64,000 nt of DNA from Lytechinus variegatus (GCF_018143015.1 NC_054743.1:24365934-24429933); one strand, 5' to 3'; shown: positions 12,508 to 25,080, numbered from the stretch's first letter. A program made the numbers and translations. Notes: a model not told the origin generated them from the sequence alone.

Positions 12508-15500
12508 TGAGTAAAAGTATATTCCGGAAGCCCCGCCGGTTCCCGGGTCTACCGCCCCTCCCCAGCAATCGAGCTCCTGATGGGTCCTCTATCAACGGTC
12601 TAGGAGGTGGAGGGAGAGGGACAGGGGGTTTAGAACCTGTTTCTGGAGCACCATTTAGGACCTTACAACCAAGTTTTAGTGGTAAGTACTGTATCTCCTA
12701 CCATGTCTACCAACTGTAAATAATTCTTTTCATTCAGCTCAGGAGGATGGTATTCCTTATTGCTAGTTATAGGCCATCCAACATGATTATTACAATGATC
12801 GTGTCAGGAAGCATAAGAAAGCAAATCCCGCGGAGTGGTATAAGGAAATCAAAATCATGACTAATATGAAGGATAGTAATACTTTTATCACTGTTCCTGG
12901 TGTCGACAAGGATGATATCCCCGCAATAGCGAACAGGATCAATGACTTCTTCAGGTCTGTGTCTGAAGATGTTCCGGCATTAAATGTTGGGAACCTACCT
13001 GCATACTTACCTGATCCCTCTCCACCACCTAGCATCCAACCTTGGCATGTCTACCAGCAGCTGAAGAAGGTGAAGATTGGTAAAGCTGTTGGCCCCGACA
13101 TGATGCCTTCTCGGATCATCAGAGAATTTTCGTGTGAACTCAGTATCCCCTTGGCCCATATCTTCAATACCTCACTCGCTGAAGGTGCCGTTCCGAAGCT
13201 GTGGAAGAGAGCTGTAGTTGTCCCTGTGCCTAAAACATCCCCTGCTACTATCGACAAGCTCCTTCCAATCTCCTTGACTGACACCTTCGCTAAGGTGTTT
13301 GAAGGTTTTGTGTCGAGATGGCTGATGCAAGCAATTGGAAAGGAACTCGACAGTAAGTAATTTGGTAATATAAAGGGGTTATCAACGACACACTGTTTAG
13401 TAGATATGCTGCACTGCCTCTTCCATCATGCAGAAAAGGGTAAAGCAGTGTCTACTCTTGTGATGACAGATTTCCGCAAGGCTTTTGACCGCATAGATCA
13501 CACGGTTGCCATTCAAAAGATGATCTCACTTGGTATCAAACCCACACTGATCCGCTGGATAGCCGATTTTCTTGCAGAACGGACTCAGTGTGTTCGGTAC
13601 AGGGGCGTTAAGTCAGAGTGGGTGACCCTTAATGCAGGAGTACCTCAAGGAACTAAACTTGGGCCCATTGTGTTCCTAATCGTTATCAATAATGCCCTAC
13701 ATGACAGTGATAATGCATATTGGAAATATGTTGATGATGTGACTGTGATTGATAGAAGATTTGCAGGAGATCATCCAGATGTCTTGGAAAGGACACTGCA
13801 CAATTTTGCTGAATGGTCCACATCTAATGGAATGTCTCTAAATCCTTCCAAATGTGAAAGTATGCAGGTGTGCTTTATGAAAAAGCCACCCGAACCAGCT
13901 TTACTAGCAATACACGGCCAGCCATTGAAGCAATCTGTGTCTGTCAAATTACTGGGAGTTCATATTCGTAGTGATTTGAAGTGGAATGATCATGTCGACT
14001 TCATGATAAAACGTGCCAATGGAAGGATACATATTATAAGAATCCTAAAAGGACACGGATTGCCAACTGAGGACCTTTGTACTATCTACATGGGCTTCCT
14101 CAGACCCCTATTAGAGTACGCCTGCCCAGTGTGGAATGGAGGACTAACTAAACAACAAGTGACTCGTCTAGAGAGGGTGCAGAAAAGATCCCTGAAAATA
14201 ATCTTGGGACACAATTTTCAGTCATATGATTCTGCTCTGAATGTATTGGACCTCCCCTCTCTTGCAGACAGAAGAAAGGCACTGTGTTTGACTTTTGCCG
14301 AAAGACTGATTTCAAATGAGAGGGTATCATATCTTATACCCCCTCTTAAGAACACCAGAACTTTGCGCAAATCAAACACAAGAGAACAATTAAAATGTAG
14401 AACTAATAGATTTCGGAACAGTCCCATCCCGTACTTGATTGACCTCCTAAATTCTCAATCATGACTCATAAATAACCCATATCCATAGTATGGTATTTCT
14501 CTGACTGCTTCTTTTGTCAATGGTTTTTTTTTTAATCATTAGTATGTCACATTATTCATATAATATGTTCTCTATTTCTACTTGGAATTACGAACATTAG
14601 TTAGTTATTTTCACCACTTGTACATGTATACAATCATTATGTTTTTAAGTATTGTAGATAACATAAATATACTGTTTGAAATGCTTTAGAATTAGCAAAT
14701 TTATACATAATTATCACTTAAAAATGTATGATCTTTGAAAGTCAGGTATTATTATTGTATTGCACAAGAATTGAAAGTTTTTTTAAAGGTAATTTTTCTT
14801 CCGCATATGTACATGTACATGTGCGGATATAAATCCATAACTCTTAAATTTGACACTTTCATTCCAATATACTTACCAAATGATCTACTCGCATGATCTC
14901 TGTTGTATTCCTTTCCTTTCCTTGCGACTCTTTTCTTCCTGTTGTTTGTCTTTCTCTATCCATATTTCTCCCTCTCTTTTTTATCCATCCCTCTTCCTCT
15001 CTTTCTTCGAAATGTTGAATTGTAAATACTACTGCTTTTAATGTACAATTCGGTAAATGATAATGGACCACTATACCAATACGTGTTAAGGATAATATTT
15101 TACTTTCGAATTCTTCTAACTTTGTTTATTCTTATGTACAGCCTTATAACTTCATGTCTTTACCTCTTTCATAATGTTTGTACCTTCTTTTCTTCTGACT
15201 TTCTACTCTACTCCTTCCCTTCACCCCCTCTCTCCCCCCCCCCCCCTCTCTCTATCTGCCTCTCCTCCTTCCCAAGTCTCTCTTACCTTTCCAAATTCCA
15301 CAATACCATACTTTATCCTATTATTTATTTCATAATTATCTGCGTTATTGTTTGAATATTTTTTGTGTCTTTATTACCTTGTAAATACATCGCAATTCGG
15401 CCTTAGCCGCGATGATGTCTTGATTTTTATTAATAAACCATTTTATCTATCTATCTATCTATCCAAGCTTAATAGAGCAGAAATTATAAATCTCAAATAA

Positions 15501-18500
15501 ATGCCTCCCCAAAAAAATATTATATCAGCTGGTTTATACTTGATTAGTCTTGCCCATGATACAGAAAGTCTGATCTAGATATGAGTAATAAATAAGTGTC
15601 ATGTGATGGCGCTATTTATCAAATACTCTCAGGGTTGATTTCATCTATTTCCAAAAGAATGGGCAAAGCATTTGAAAAAAAACCTATAACAACAGATTGT
15701 AGTTGATTGGATAGCAAGTTAGCAACAGAGGAATCGTATGAATTGGGGTATATGATTTTGTAGCATTGATGATGTCATTTATATTGTTAAGATAAGTGCA
15801 AACACCATCACTGTTCCTGCCCCCACAGCTGATGGCTTTTGCTTGTCCACATTGCAACAGACTTTTTCAGGCGAAGATTGTGCTATTCAGCCATCTGCGA
15901 ATCCACATTGAATTGTGATTTTTTTTCTTCATCTTCGCAAGCAAAGGACGAACATCATCATCAATAGCTATCTTTAATGTTTATTTAGGTCAAAGGGCTT
16001 TTCATAGACAAATATTACCAACCAAAATGACCATTCTATTCTAGAATCTCCTTCTCAATATTGTTCTATAGTACTAACATATGTTTCATTTCCAAATTTG
16101 AAATATATGATGATATCCACATGATTGTATTATCACCCTGCTTGCGTGATTTCTATTTGGAGTGCATTCCTTGAACTTGGCACACGAGAGGGGGTACTTC
16201 AGTGATGTGTTTATTGAACTTGTCGGCAAATGATAGCATGGAATAAATATTTGGTCTGGCAACAAGAATGTCGAGAATTCTTGACAGTTTGCCAGGAGAA
16301 TTGATAATGAGATTGATGAAAAAATGTGCGATGACAGTTACATGAGTTTGTACTTATTGTATGATGATAGTAATGTCTATTTGATATTTGCCCTGAAAAA
16401 CGATGACAACAAATAAAGAATATAAAAATGATCCCTAAGTGTTCGTCATTTCAGAACTACAACGGAATAGCATATAGAAAATGTGCGATTTTTTTTCACA
16501 AACATTTCATTACCCCCTCATTAGTCGCGTGAGGGCAGTATTGCTTACATTGATGGAAGAGTGTGTTGAATTCATTTTTATTTGAAAGCCTGATTGCAGA
16601 CATCATACAATTATCAATTCTTAAAAGCATTTCATTTTAATCATTATTTTCTCTTACAGATTCTTCAGTTTCCTTTAGCAGTGATGCGTACAATGAGAGC
16701 TCTTACAATAGTTATCCAAACTCAACAGCATTAATACCAACAGGATCGGGGAGCTCGGATACAAATGGCTTAGGTGATTTTGTTGGGAGTTTCATGATTT
16801 TTATAGAGTTTCTTAAAGGTGAGATTTGTTATTGGCTGCATGAATGTTTTGTTTTCTTTTGAATGAATCTGTGTACCCCCATTCTATGAAACCAATAAAG
16901 CCAGGAGGAATTTCATCAACATTTCTTGTCTGACAAACTTACCAAAGCTGACATCTTTTCTTGATTTGATGGGCCGAGAAGCACGCGGGGGGGGGGGGAT
17001 TTCCTGAAATGACTTGTGACATTTTATCCTGCAAAGTCAGTCTTCTCAAAACAGTTACCATGGTAACAGTCAATCAAAATAAAACAAAAAAAGTTGACAG
17101 ATGAGAAGTGTTAATGAAATGCTCTCCACTACTTTGACTGTGAATATGATAAAAGTTAGATGTTCCCAACTATCAGAAATGGTACTCATTTAAGGGTGTG
17201 TTTATGCTTCCATTGCGAGGACAGAATCAGCGATTTCAAACGTCGATTCAAAACGCCGATCGTAAACATGGTTCTGGGAGTGCTGTTTATGCTTAACTTT
17301 TCAGAGCAAATCATGATCTCCAGCTGGCTTCGCATCGTAAAGCGAGGTTGAATTTTTTTCCAATTGTTGTTATGCGGAGATAACATGGAGCAATACGACT
17401 GTATTTGCCCGCGGATTTTCATCTCACCGGAAGCATGTACCAAATGACGTCATTTAAACACGTTTACGATCGTAGTTCTGTTTATACTTCCCCAGAAAGC
17501 CTGATTCTGGTCAAACGACGTTTACAAACGCACCTTTTTGTGAGTTTACGATCGGCGTTTTGAAACAGCGTTTAAATGAAAGTAAGCATGGATGCAACCA
17601 TGTTTTGGACTAATCACGTTTGGAAACGCTGATTCTGGCCTGAAAAGTGGAAGCATAAACACGGCCTTATTCTATGACATTCATTCTTTAGCCAATCAGA
17701 TCACACCATTTCAGTTTCTTATCTCAGGAGCTAGGTACTTTAAATTGATAATAAGTTTAGTTCATACAAATTCAAATTTATTGTAGTTCATATGTATCTT
17801 CTGAATATATTCATATATATCTTCTTTTGATCTATAAAGTAAAACTGAAATTTGCAATCAAATACAAATAATGTAATAAATCTTTGTAACTCATATCAAT
17901 GTGTTTTAATAAATTAAGTACAAATTTGATACTAGATACTTAAATTTTCCCATCAATTCCAAATAATATTTGTTTATGAATGAATTAATCATAATCTATT
18001 CCTTGTTTTGACTCCACAGAGAAGAAACATATCTTCATTCAATACTTTGTGATTGGATGCCTAATAGGAATCATCTTATCTCTTATATCATGGGTGTTTC
18101 ATCTCAAGAGGAAAAGGCAAAATTAAAGAAGAAACTTAGAGGATCAGGTAAGCCAAAATGGACCAATGGTCCAACATAAGCATTGTTAAAGATCAAGTCC
18201 ATCTCAGAAAAATGTTGGTCTGCATCAATAGAGAAAACTCAAGCAAATGCAATGCTGAAAATTTTATCAAAATCGGATGTAAAATAAGAAAGTTATGACA
18301 TTTCAAAGTTTCGCTTATTTTTAACAAAATAGTTATATGAACGAGCCAGTTACATCCAAATGAGAGAGTCGATGATGTCACTCACTCACTATTTCTTTTG
18401 TTTTTTATTGTTTGAATTATACAATATTTCAATTTTTACGAATTTGACGATAAGAACCTCCTTGCCTGAAGCACAAAATGTTAAAATAATGGAATTCCAC

Positions 18501-20067
18501 GTGTTCAGGGAGGAATGAAACTTCATTTCACATGACAATGACGAGAAAATAAAAATATTTCATATTTGATATAATAAAATACAAAAGAAATAGTGAGTGA
18601 GTGATGTCATCAGTTCCTCATTTGCATACCGACCGAGATGTGCATATAACTGTTTTGTGAAATGAAGCGAAACTTTAAAATGCCATAACTTTCTTATTTT
18701 ACATCCGATTTTGATGAAATTTTCAGTGTTATGCTTGTCAAATTTTTCTCTTTTTATTCAAATCAAGTTTTTGTTGGGTGGACTTGTCCTTTAAGATCGT
18801 TCAAGTTTATTTATATCAAACTATAGTGATATGTTGTTGAAATATTGCACTTTCAACCTTTCGCCCTTCTTTCAACTTTATACACAATGTTAACATATCA
18901 GAAAGCTAAATACCAGCAATGTATCCTGAAATCTTAACCACATGTTATAGGTGGTTTTATGCCAAAAGGAGAAAGATATTTGATATTTCAAAAAAAATTG
19001 AGGACTCAACTTTAATAATTGAAGCATTTTGATTGTAAACTTTGTCAAAAACATCTCTCTAACACCTATTTTTATGATATACTGTTTCCAAATATCTGAC
19101 AAAAATTGAAAACGAACAATTTGTAGGACTAGAGGAAAATAATACACAGACTTTAAATATTGGTTTGATATAAGTATAGTAATAATAGAACAGCTTTTGT
19201 ATAGCGCATTATACCTTTCAAAGGTCTCAATGCGCGTTAGGAAAAAGAAGGAAGAAAAAAAATGAGGGAAATCTGCTGGTAATGCTATGATGATATTATT
19301 ATTAGTTAAACAAATATGTTTTCAATACCGTTTTAAATTGCCAAATTGTATCAACTTAAATTGTGTGGAATACTATTTCAGAGTTCCGGCGCTGCATGCG
19401 CAAACCCCCATTCACGGTGATTCACCATAAAACTTTGTCTCAACAACAGGTACATTATAATTATATAAATACTTATGAAGTGATCTAAGATTTCAAACTG
19501 GTTCATATTTTTACAGTAACTCTTGTGAATATTGGCCTATGAAATTACTTTAATTATATTGGATAACCCAATCTCTAGGAACACTATTATTTAAGCTACT
19601 TTCTACATTATGACCCCAATTTTGCTTTTATGAGCAAGTTCTACTGGAAAATGACATCCAAATGTTTATGTGTTCATCAGTGTACATTTTAAGGTACTAG
19701 AGAAAGTGCAATTTCAGGAAGTAATTTGATTTTTTTTTGGGGGGGAGGTAGAATTGCTAAAAATCACATCTTTAAATCTGCACCTAATGGATTACCTTGA
19801 AATGATATAACCAGTGAATTTTTGTGTATCGTTTCTCTTTCTAAAAATGATTTTGTCCTAGATGGTACAGATGGGAGACAGAGAGCGAATGGTGTCTTAG
19901 CCGCTGTGCAGGAGGAGAACAGGATAGACATCGATGAGATCTGGCGGAGTCCACCGCCCCCTTCGATCCTCAACAGAGTCAGTCCGACGGAGGACGACAA
20001 CGATAACACAATATGGCGTTCTCACACGTTACCCGGGTCACGGCAACTCAACAGTTACTTCCCATAG
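12508..20067 (+). CDS. EVA1C: EVA1/FAM176-family membrane protein, 3' part (apparent frameshift)
   Basis: Four exons are supported: 12508-12681, 16660-16818, 18020-18147 and 19862-20067, all with AG acceptors and, where relevant, GT donors. The first two encode a Ser/Gly/Pro-rich ectodomain linker and are symmetric phase 1-1 (58 and 53 codons). The second ends in a helix ending FIEFLK, and the third continues with KKHIFIQYFVIGCLIGIILS, the FAM176 transmembrane signature (YFV.G...G..L.L). The last exon carries the family's C-terminal pattern: an EIWRS tract, then a Leu-Pro-Gly-Ser-Arg tail ending in Asn-Ser-Tyr before TAG. EVA1 proteins are single-pass; C. elegans EVA-1 is a guidance co-receptor. 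The C assignment rests on the long ectodomain; lectin exons are not seen. Exon three is 128 bp and meets an in-frame TAA soon after the membrane segment; one more base would make it symmetric and join it in phase to the last exon. Intron 1 holds a retrotransposon. Confidence 0.72.
12775..15466 (+). mobile_element. 5'-truncated non-LTR retrotransposon (CR1/jockey-type RT)
   Basis: A single reading frame runs from about 12776 to the TGA at 14462-14464, broken only by one TAA at 13358-13360. It encodes the C-terminal part of a LINE ORF2: a thumb-side leader with GPDMMPSRII, then RT block A (DFRKAFDRIDH), block B (AGVPQGTKLGP) and the YVDD catalytic box, then the usual C-terminal region. The endonuclease and ORF1 are absent, so the copy is 5'-truncated. 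The non-coding 3' tail runs to a (TATC)n microsatellite at about 15447-15466 after ATTAATAAACC. It sits in the same orientation as the EVA1 gene, within an intron. The exact clade (CR1, Rex, L2-like) is not resolved. Confidence 0.85.
15832..15918 (+). pseudogene. relic of a retroelement C2H2 finger tail
   Basis: A 28-codon open stretch reads MAFACPHCNRLFQAKIVLFS followed by HLRIH and a TGA. The spacing C-x2-C-x12-H-x3-H is a canonical C2H2 finger. Such a lone finger immediately before a stop, then a CTTCGCAAG-type flank, is in my recollection the C-terminal end of ORFs in some marine-invertebrate non-LTR elements. Nothing upstream extends the frame convincingly. An unrelated zinc-finger exon is possible but less likely. 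Confidence 0.4.
17193..17667. mobile_element. MITE flanked by TA, 475 bp
   Basis: The left end AGGGTGTGTTTATGCTTCCA is mirrored by the right end (reverse complement AGGCCGTGTTTATGCTTCCA). TA flanks both sides (17191-17192, 17668-17669). Inner repeats of GATTCTGG and of ACGATCGGCGTTTTGA-like sequence in both orientations show that the arms are long and degenerate. It lies in an EVA1 intron. Confidence 0.75.
18189..18791. mobile_element. long-TIR MITE, family A, copy 1
   Basis: A 603-bp quasi-palindrome flanked by TA. The ends are AAGATCAAGTCCA and TGGACTTGTCCTT. Both arms carry the word ATCGGATGTAAAATAAGAAA or its complement, plus AGTGAGTGAGTGATGTCATC-like sequence near the centre. Further copies are at 36284-36878 and 63250-63853, and a broken one starts at 30424. 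It lies in the EVA1 intron right after the transmembrane exon. Confidence 0.85.
19186..19250 (-). mobile_element. SINE-tail fragment
   Basis: Short stretch with TTTGTATAGCGCATTATACC resembling, in reverse, the AGCGCTATATAAATG tail of the SINE at 25700. No head is seen. Confidence 0.3.
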
Positions 20068-20117
20068 CAATGATGGGACAAGGGTGGGGTCGGACATGCA
20101 GCACTAGGGGGAAGATC

Positions 20118-20134
20118 GGGGGGGGGGGGGGGGG
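20118..20134. repeat. poly-G run (17 G) in EVA1 3' UTR
   Basis: Lies 51 bp after the EVA1 stop codon, so it would be transcribed if the poly(A) signal at 20276 is used. Confidence 0.85.
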
Positions 20135-20275
20135 CTCTGAGGTGGAACTGTTTGGAGGGAAACCAAACCTTCCTTTCTGCAAATCTCAATGTTGTGTTAA
20201 TGATTTTGGTTCATCAATAATTGAATATTCATTCTTTGAATATTACTCACCAATTTTTTATTCACATCCCTAGCA

Positions 20276-20281
20276 AATAAA
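20276..20281 (+). terminator. candidate poly(A) signal of EVA1 gene
   Basis: Canonical AATAAA about 209 bp downstream of the TAG stop. It is the first AATAAA after the stop. AATAAA is common in AT-rich DNA, so use is inferred. Confidence 0.5.
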
Positions 20282-20437
20282 ATATCTGAAGATAATAGAT
20301 ATATAATTGAGTTGGTTTACAGATGAATTAGAAAGCTCAACTCTGTAACCAAATTGGCACCCTGAAGGTTTGGATTGTTCCTAACTCCTGTGCTGCATGT
20401 CCGCCCTCATGCCTTGGTCTCTTGTTAATGTGTCTTT

Positions 20438-20684
20438 GGCCCAAATTCATTAAGCTGGTTTCACCTGTACCATGGTACAAATGCATGGACTAAGCAGATT
20501 TCTCTTAGTATTGCGCTTTATTCAATCATGAATTTAGCGCCCTTTACCCAAAACATGCTCATAATTGGACTTTTCTTGAAATACATGTACGCGATGGAAT
20601 AAGTGTTATTATTTGTACAAAATCTGCATGGTTCATGGTTTTATACCATGTTGTAGTTAAAACCATCGTTGTGAATTTGGACCG
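20438..20684. mobile_element. palindromic MITE, about 250 bp
   Basis: The arms begin GGCCCAAATTCA (left) and GGTCCAAATTCA (right, reverse complement). Both then pass a GGTTT, a CATGGTA and an ATGGTTCATG/ATGCATGGAC-like word, ending at GCAGATTT near the centre. Non-coding. Confidence 0.55.
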
Positions 20685-21297
20685 GCTATATGTCCAGAAA
20701 ATAGATTTATTTTGATATGCTAAATTGTATTTAATAAGTAGGTATGTGTGAGAGTGTGTCTGAATTATGTTTGATGATAAGAGTTGTGGAAGTGTGCATG
20801 TGAATGGTGTGTGTGTGGGGGGGGGGGGAGGGGCGTTGATTTTCAGGGCTGAGATTCTATTTTATACCTCCAAATGTTTACAGTGGGAGATTTTCTTGAT
20901 CTATAGTCAAGTATCTGGATTTTTACACAAAGTGTGTGTATTTCAGAGACTGCCTAACAAAATCAACCACAGGAAAGGGCATAATTTTGAAAATTATTTA
21001 CTCTGTATTTTATTTTTATTAATTTATTTGTCAATTCATTCATTTACAATTTAGAATGAATTATGAAATCAAGATCATACAATAAAAATGGTGGCTCAGT
21101 GCAGGCGCTCGCCTCATGGGGTGGTTAGGGTCTGTTCCATGGCTGAGTCATGCTAAACAAATTTTAATTAAACTTTCTGCTAGCTCGGCACTCATCATTT
21201 AGATTGGAGAAGGGTAATAATAACATGTTATGTTATGCAGGGTGCACTGGTAGAGCAGTTTTATACCTGAAGTGGTAACCAGGGGTAAAACACTATT

Positions 21298-21420
21298 ATT
21301 TAATAATAATAATAATATTATTTAATAATAATAATAAGAATAAGAATTGGATTTATATAGCACTTTTTCCAGAAGATACAAAGCGCTGAAAATACAAGTG
21401 CTGCCTGTGAGGCGCTCTAA
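21298..21420 (-). mobile_element. (TAA)n and SINE tail, antisense
   Basis: A TAATAATAAT tract followed by ATTGGATTTATATAGCACTTT, the reverse complement of an AAAGTGCTATATAAATCC-like 3' tail. This is the pattern at the ends of SINEs/LINEs elsewhere in the window (25960, 43220, 59630). Confidence 0.5.
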
Positions 21421-21836
21421 TGTACTAAATCTTTAAAGCAATAATATATGTGACATGATGAGACAATAATGTGACAGGATCACACACAAAAGCATGACAC
21501 AAAATAACAGCTCATTCAGAATTTCCCCTTGAATTAGTAATAATGCTGGGAAGTAAAAGGGTTTCTTTTGGAGGGATAGGTTTACAACAGGTTCCTGATT
21601 ATCATAGCGATGTGTGAATGAATGAGTGAATGGGTTGAATGTAGGTCTTTCAAAAATAATTTAGGCTCTTTCTAAAGAATTTCATAGCTCTATTTTGTAT
21701 AGATATTCTCAAACTCGTTACCCTTTGGAAAATTATTTATTTGCTCCATTCATGGATATTTCTAAAATAACTTGTAATTGATGGGGTCATTGTTTTGCAA
21801 TCTCTACTTGAAATCACCATCCCCAGCCATACAATA

Positions 21837-22284
21837 AGCCAGTTCGTAGTTCCTTTCTGCGCATGATCAAAAGATTCTACGCATGATCAGAAGAAGGTCA
21901 TTTGCACTAAAGTGACATGGTGCTTTAAAATCTAATGAGATAAGCACCAACTTTGATGTCTTGATTATTCATATATTCTTTTGAATTGTCGTTTTCATTT
22001 ACATCCACAAAAAACAACAATGCTTCCACGAACGACTGGTATTTCACAGTTTGTCAAGTACATTGTGCAACATGCTAAGATATGCATTCAAAGTAGGAAT
22101 GCAACAAATACCTTCATTAAGTGTTCATTGGTGTGCTATTCTAGTCACCTGGTCTATTCAATTTCTTCATCCTGCTATGTAAGGCAAGCTTATGTAATAT
22201 CTTGCTTTGAAATCTGCCTATCATGATGAAAGGAATGAAAGGTCATTTGACCAAAATTGCCCATGAAGTAACTACGAACTGGTC
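21837..22284. mobile_element. MITE flanked by TA, 448 bp
   Basis: Ends AGCCAGTTCGTAGTT (left) and GACCAGTTCGTAGTT (right, reverse complement), with TA on both sides (21835-21836 and 22285-22286). No protein frame of its own. Confidence 0.65.
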
Positions 22285-22299
22285 TATTTAGATGTTAAT

Positions 22300-24170
22300 T
22301 CAAGTTATCAGAAATCTTTGGGGGCTATGGACATATTGTCATTTTATCATTTCAGAATATTTTTCAAAATTCAACTTTTGGTTAGTATGATATTTGACAT
22401 TTCCGGGGTAGAAAATATTTGACCAATTCAAAGTCTATCTAATGACGTGCAGTTGCAGAGTTAAAATACATACAAGACTAAATAATTCTACACCTTTTTT
22501 TTGCCCTCTCAAGAGAAGTTTGTCAATATCTACATGTATGAGAATAGAGCTCTGAAGTTTGGATGAAGATGCTAAAGTTATAATAAAAAAGGACATTTTA
22601 AACTTTTACCTTGTATATTTTAGCCTTTTAAGATATCCTAGTGCAATTTTGATATATTACGTTTGTTTTTACACACAGTGTTTTGTTTTGATGTTATGTT
22701 GTCGATGTGCATGGCCATAACGGGTATATATTGCCAGAGACTTACTGCTCATTTTTTAAAATCTATGTACTCATTTTCTCTCCATCTCTCTTACTCTTTT
22801 TCCTCCTCTCTCTTTCTTTCATCTGATTTGTCACAAGCGCTAAGCGGTATAAGTGACTTATGAATGCCAAAGTTTTATTTATTAATCTTTAGTTGTGTAA
22901 ATATGAATATCTGTAGTTCGTTCTGTTTTTTTCTTGTGACATCAAGCTTACGAGCTTATCTTTATCATCTATGCATACTTCATTTCAGATTGTAATTGAT
23001 TCTTGTAAAAAATATGTGTTAATTTAAGAAAGTAGTAATGTTCAAATATATTATGATAAATGTGATACGAGTATTGTGGCACTTCCCAAATTATGGAAAG
23101 GAAAATTATCAATGATTAAATATTTTAACGAATTCTTTACCAGTTCAGTAAGAAATCATTATCTTTTAAACTAATCATGAACAAAGAAAGTCGAACACTT
23201 TTTAATTGTAGATATTTCAGAGGATTCGTTGGTAAATGATCATGGATATTTTCTACCCAAATTATGTGTGGATGTTACTTGTGGTAACGACTTAATCCTG
23301 CATTCCTTTTCAAATCAGGAATGCATTAGCAGAAGGGTACAACTGCATGAACTGAATATTTGGGGACTTTTATCACCATTTACTTGAGAGACAATTCACA
23401 ATATTTCAGAATGTATATTTGAAATGAAATTAATCATGAAAATTTTAATTTTGTATTGCAAGAATATAATCATGACAACTGTTCTGATTCAGCTAAAATA
23501 ACAAAACTACCATAAAATGTGTAGTGACAAATTCTTACAAATTGGAGCTGAATTGGATAAATTGCCTTTAGGCCTTTTCATTCCAGAATATTATGTAATT
23601 GTAATTGACATTTTATGCCTAAAATTGGACATATGATTATTTATTGGCCCTGATTGCAAAAGCTCATCAGAATGTATTTTGAGGTGTTGGCAGGAGCATC
23701 TACGCAATAATGAGCTCCGATAGCATTAATGGGGCACAACATTACGCTTTTATATAATGTTAAAACAGAGAGATGTGTTTCACACTCAATTGCTGATGTT
23801 TATCAAAATCACCACGATGAAAATTGTTTTTTAATATGTATCGTTACATAATTATGCTTGATTGGTTGATACGCCTATGTAATTGTGCTTGGTTCTAATG
23901 CCCCTCATTGCAGAGTGTGACCAAATTGGCAACAGTTGGTGGCATCATGAGGTATATCACCATGTTCAATGTTTGCCTGACATAGCAGTATCAGCCATGT
24001 TGTAACCATTGCCAATATAGTTGGCCACACTGTTTAATTACTGAGTCTTGTTGATTTACAATTGAAAGTACCTTCCCCTGTCATTAATAGATCAATTTCA
24101 CATGGCACCATGATTCCTTTGCTATCATTGAATTTCAAATGATTAATTAACTTCCCATGTGCATTTCAAC
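22300..24170. other. no gene seen
   Basis: AT-rich DNA with many stops. A weak inverted repeat links GTGTGACCAAATTGGCAA (near 23917) and TTGCCAATATAGTTGGCCAC (near 24029), which may be an old MITE. Confidence 0.4.
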
Positions 24171-24176
24171 TTATCA

Positions 24177-24561
24177 AGGCCACCGCACACCTTACGACCC
24201 AACTGGTCTGCGACTGAGAGAGGGGAGATGGATCGCAAGGTGGTCATAAGCCTCGACACCGCACACCTTGCGATCGGATCTGCGACTCATGCATGCGCCT
24301 TTTGCTTTTTGCCATAGCAACTGAGAAAGTGTGCTTACTACTGCGTATGCGCGTTGCTTATCATATACGCGTCGTGCAACTCTGCTGTCTGATTGGCTGA
24401 AAGTTGGATTGAGCTTACGATCCAGTCATAAGGATTCGACATGTCAAATCCTTCCGATTTTCCTTGCGACTTGTCTCTGACCAGTCTGTGACGTCACATC
24501 TCCCCTCACCCAGTCGCAAGCCAGTCACAGACCAGTCGGGTCGTAAGGTGTGCGGTGGCCT
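24177..24561. mobile_element. MITE with GC-rich ~40-bp arms
   Basis: The left arm AGGCCACCGCACACCTTACG is repeated almost exactly as the reverse complement of the right arm, continuing into ACTGGTCTG. The phrase CACCGCACACCTTGCGATC recurs internally near 24259, so the element contains a nested sub-copy of its own end. No clear target duplication. Confidence 0.75.
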
Positions 24562-25080
24562 AAGTATACACAATAGGGTATGTTTTCAGAGGGTATTTCA
24601 CAAAGATTAATTGTGACTAAATATTGCACTTAACCTCGTAGTTGTATGCAATATAAAATGCATCACCACATTGGTCAAAGTAATCAATGAGATCGCATGT
24701 TGAATACCATGTGTGAGTCAACACTAAACATGACTCTAAGTCATCCTGACTCCTAGTTGTAATTCCGATACAGGTTTTGTTTCAGTATTCGTTTTATATG
24801 TATGTATCTTCTTCACTATTGCAGCATTATTTTAATGTGGTTACTTTGTTAACAAATTTTACTACCTCACTGCTCATAATTGGCCCTTGCACAAGATATA
24901 TGTTTGTAAAGGACAAATCCACCCCAGGTACTGGAAATTCTGATAACTCCCCCAACTCTACCAATGATTTAAGAAGAGGAATTTGATATACATGAATTGC
25001 AACTCAAGAGAAGTGGCAGATTAAGGTTGTGCAAAATAAATACCATTACTTTGAAATTTTGTATAGTTTTAAACACAGAG

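Noticed and set aside
19382..19449. Possible EVA1 exon reading FRRCMRKPPFTVIHHK between TTTCAG and GTACAT
   Set aside because: It enters in phase 1 but leaves in phase 0, while the strongly supported last exon needs phase 1. Skipping it gives a consistent phase chain once the one-base gap in the transmembrane exon is allowed.
21085..21150. tRNA-like stretch (GGTGGCTCAGTGCAGGCGCT)
   Set aside because: No clear box B and no cloverleaf; probably a decayed SINE head, too weak to list.
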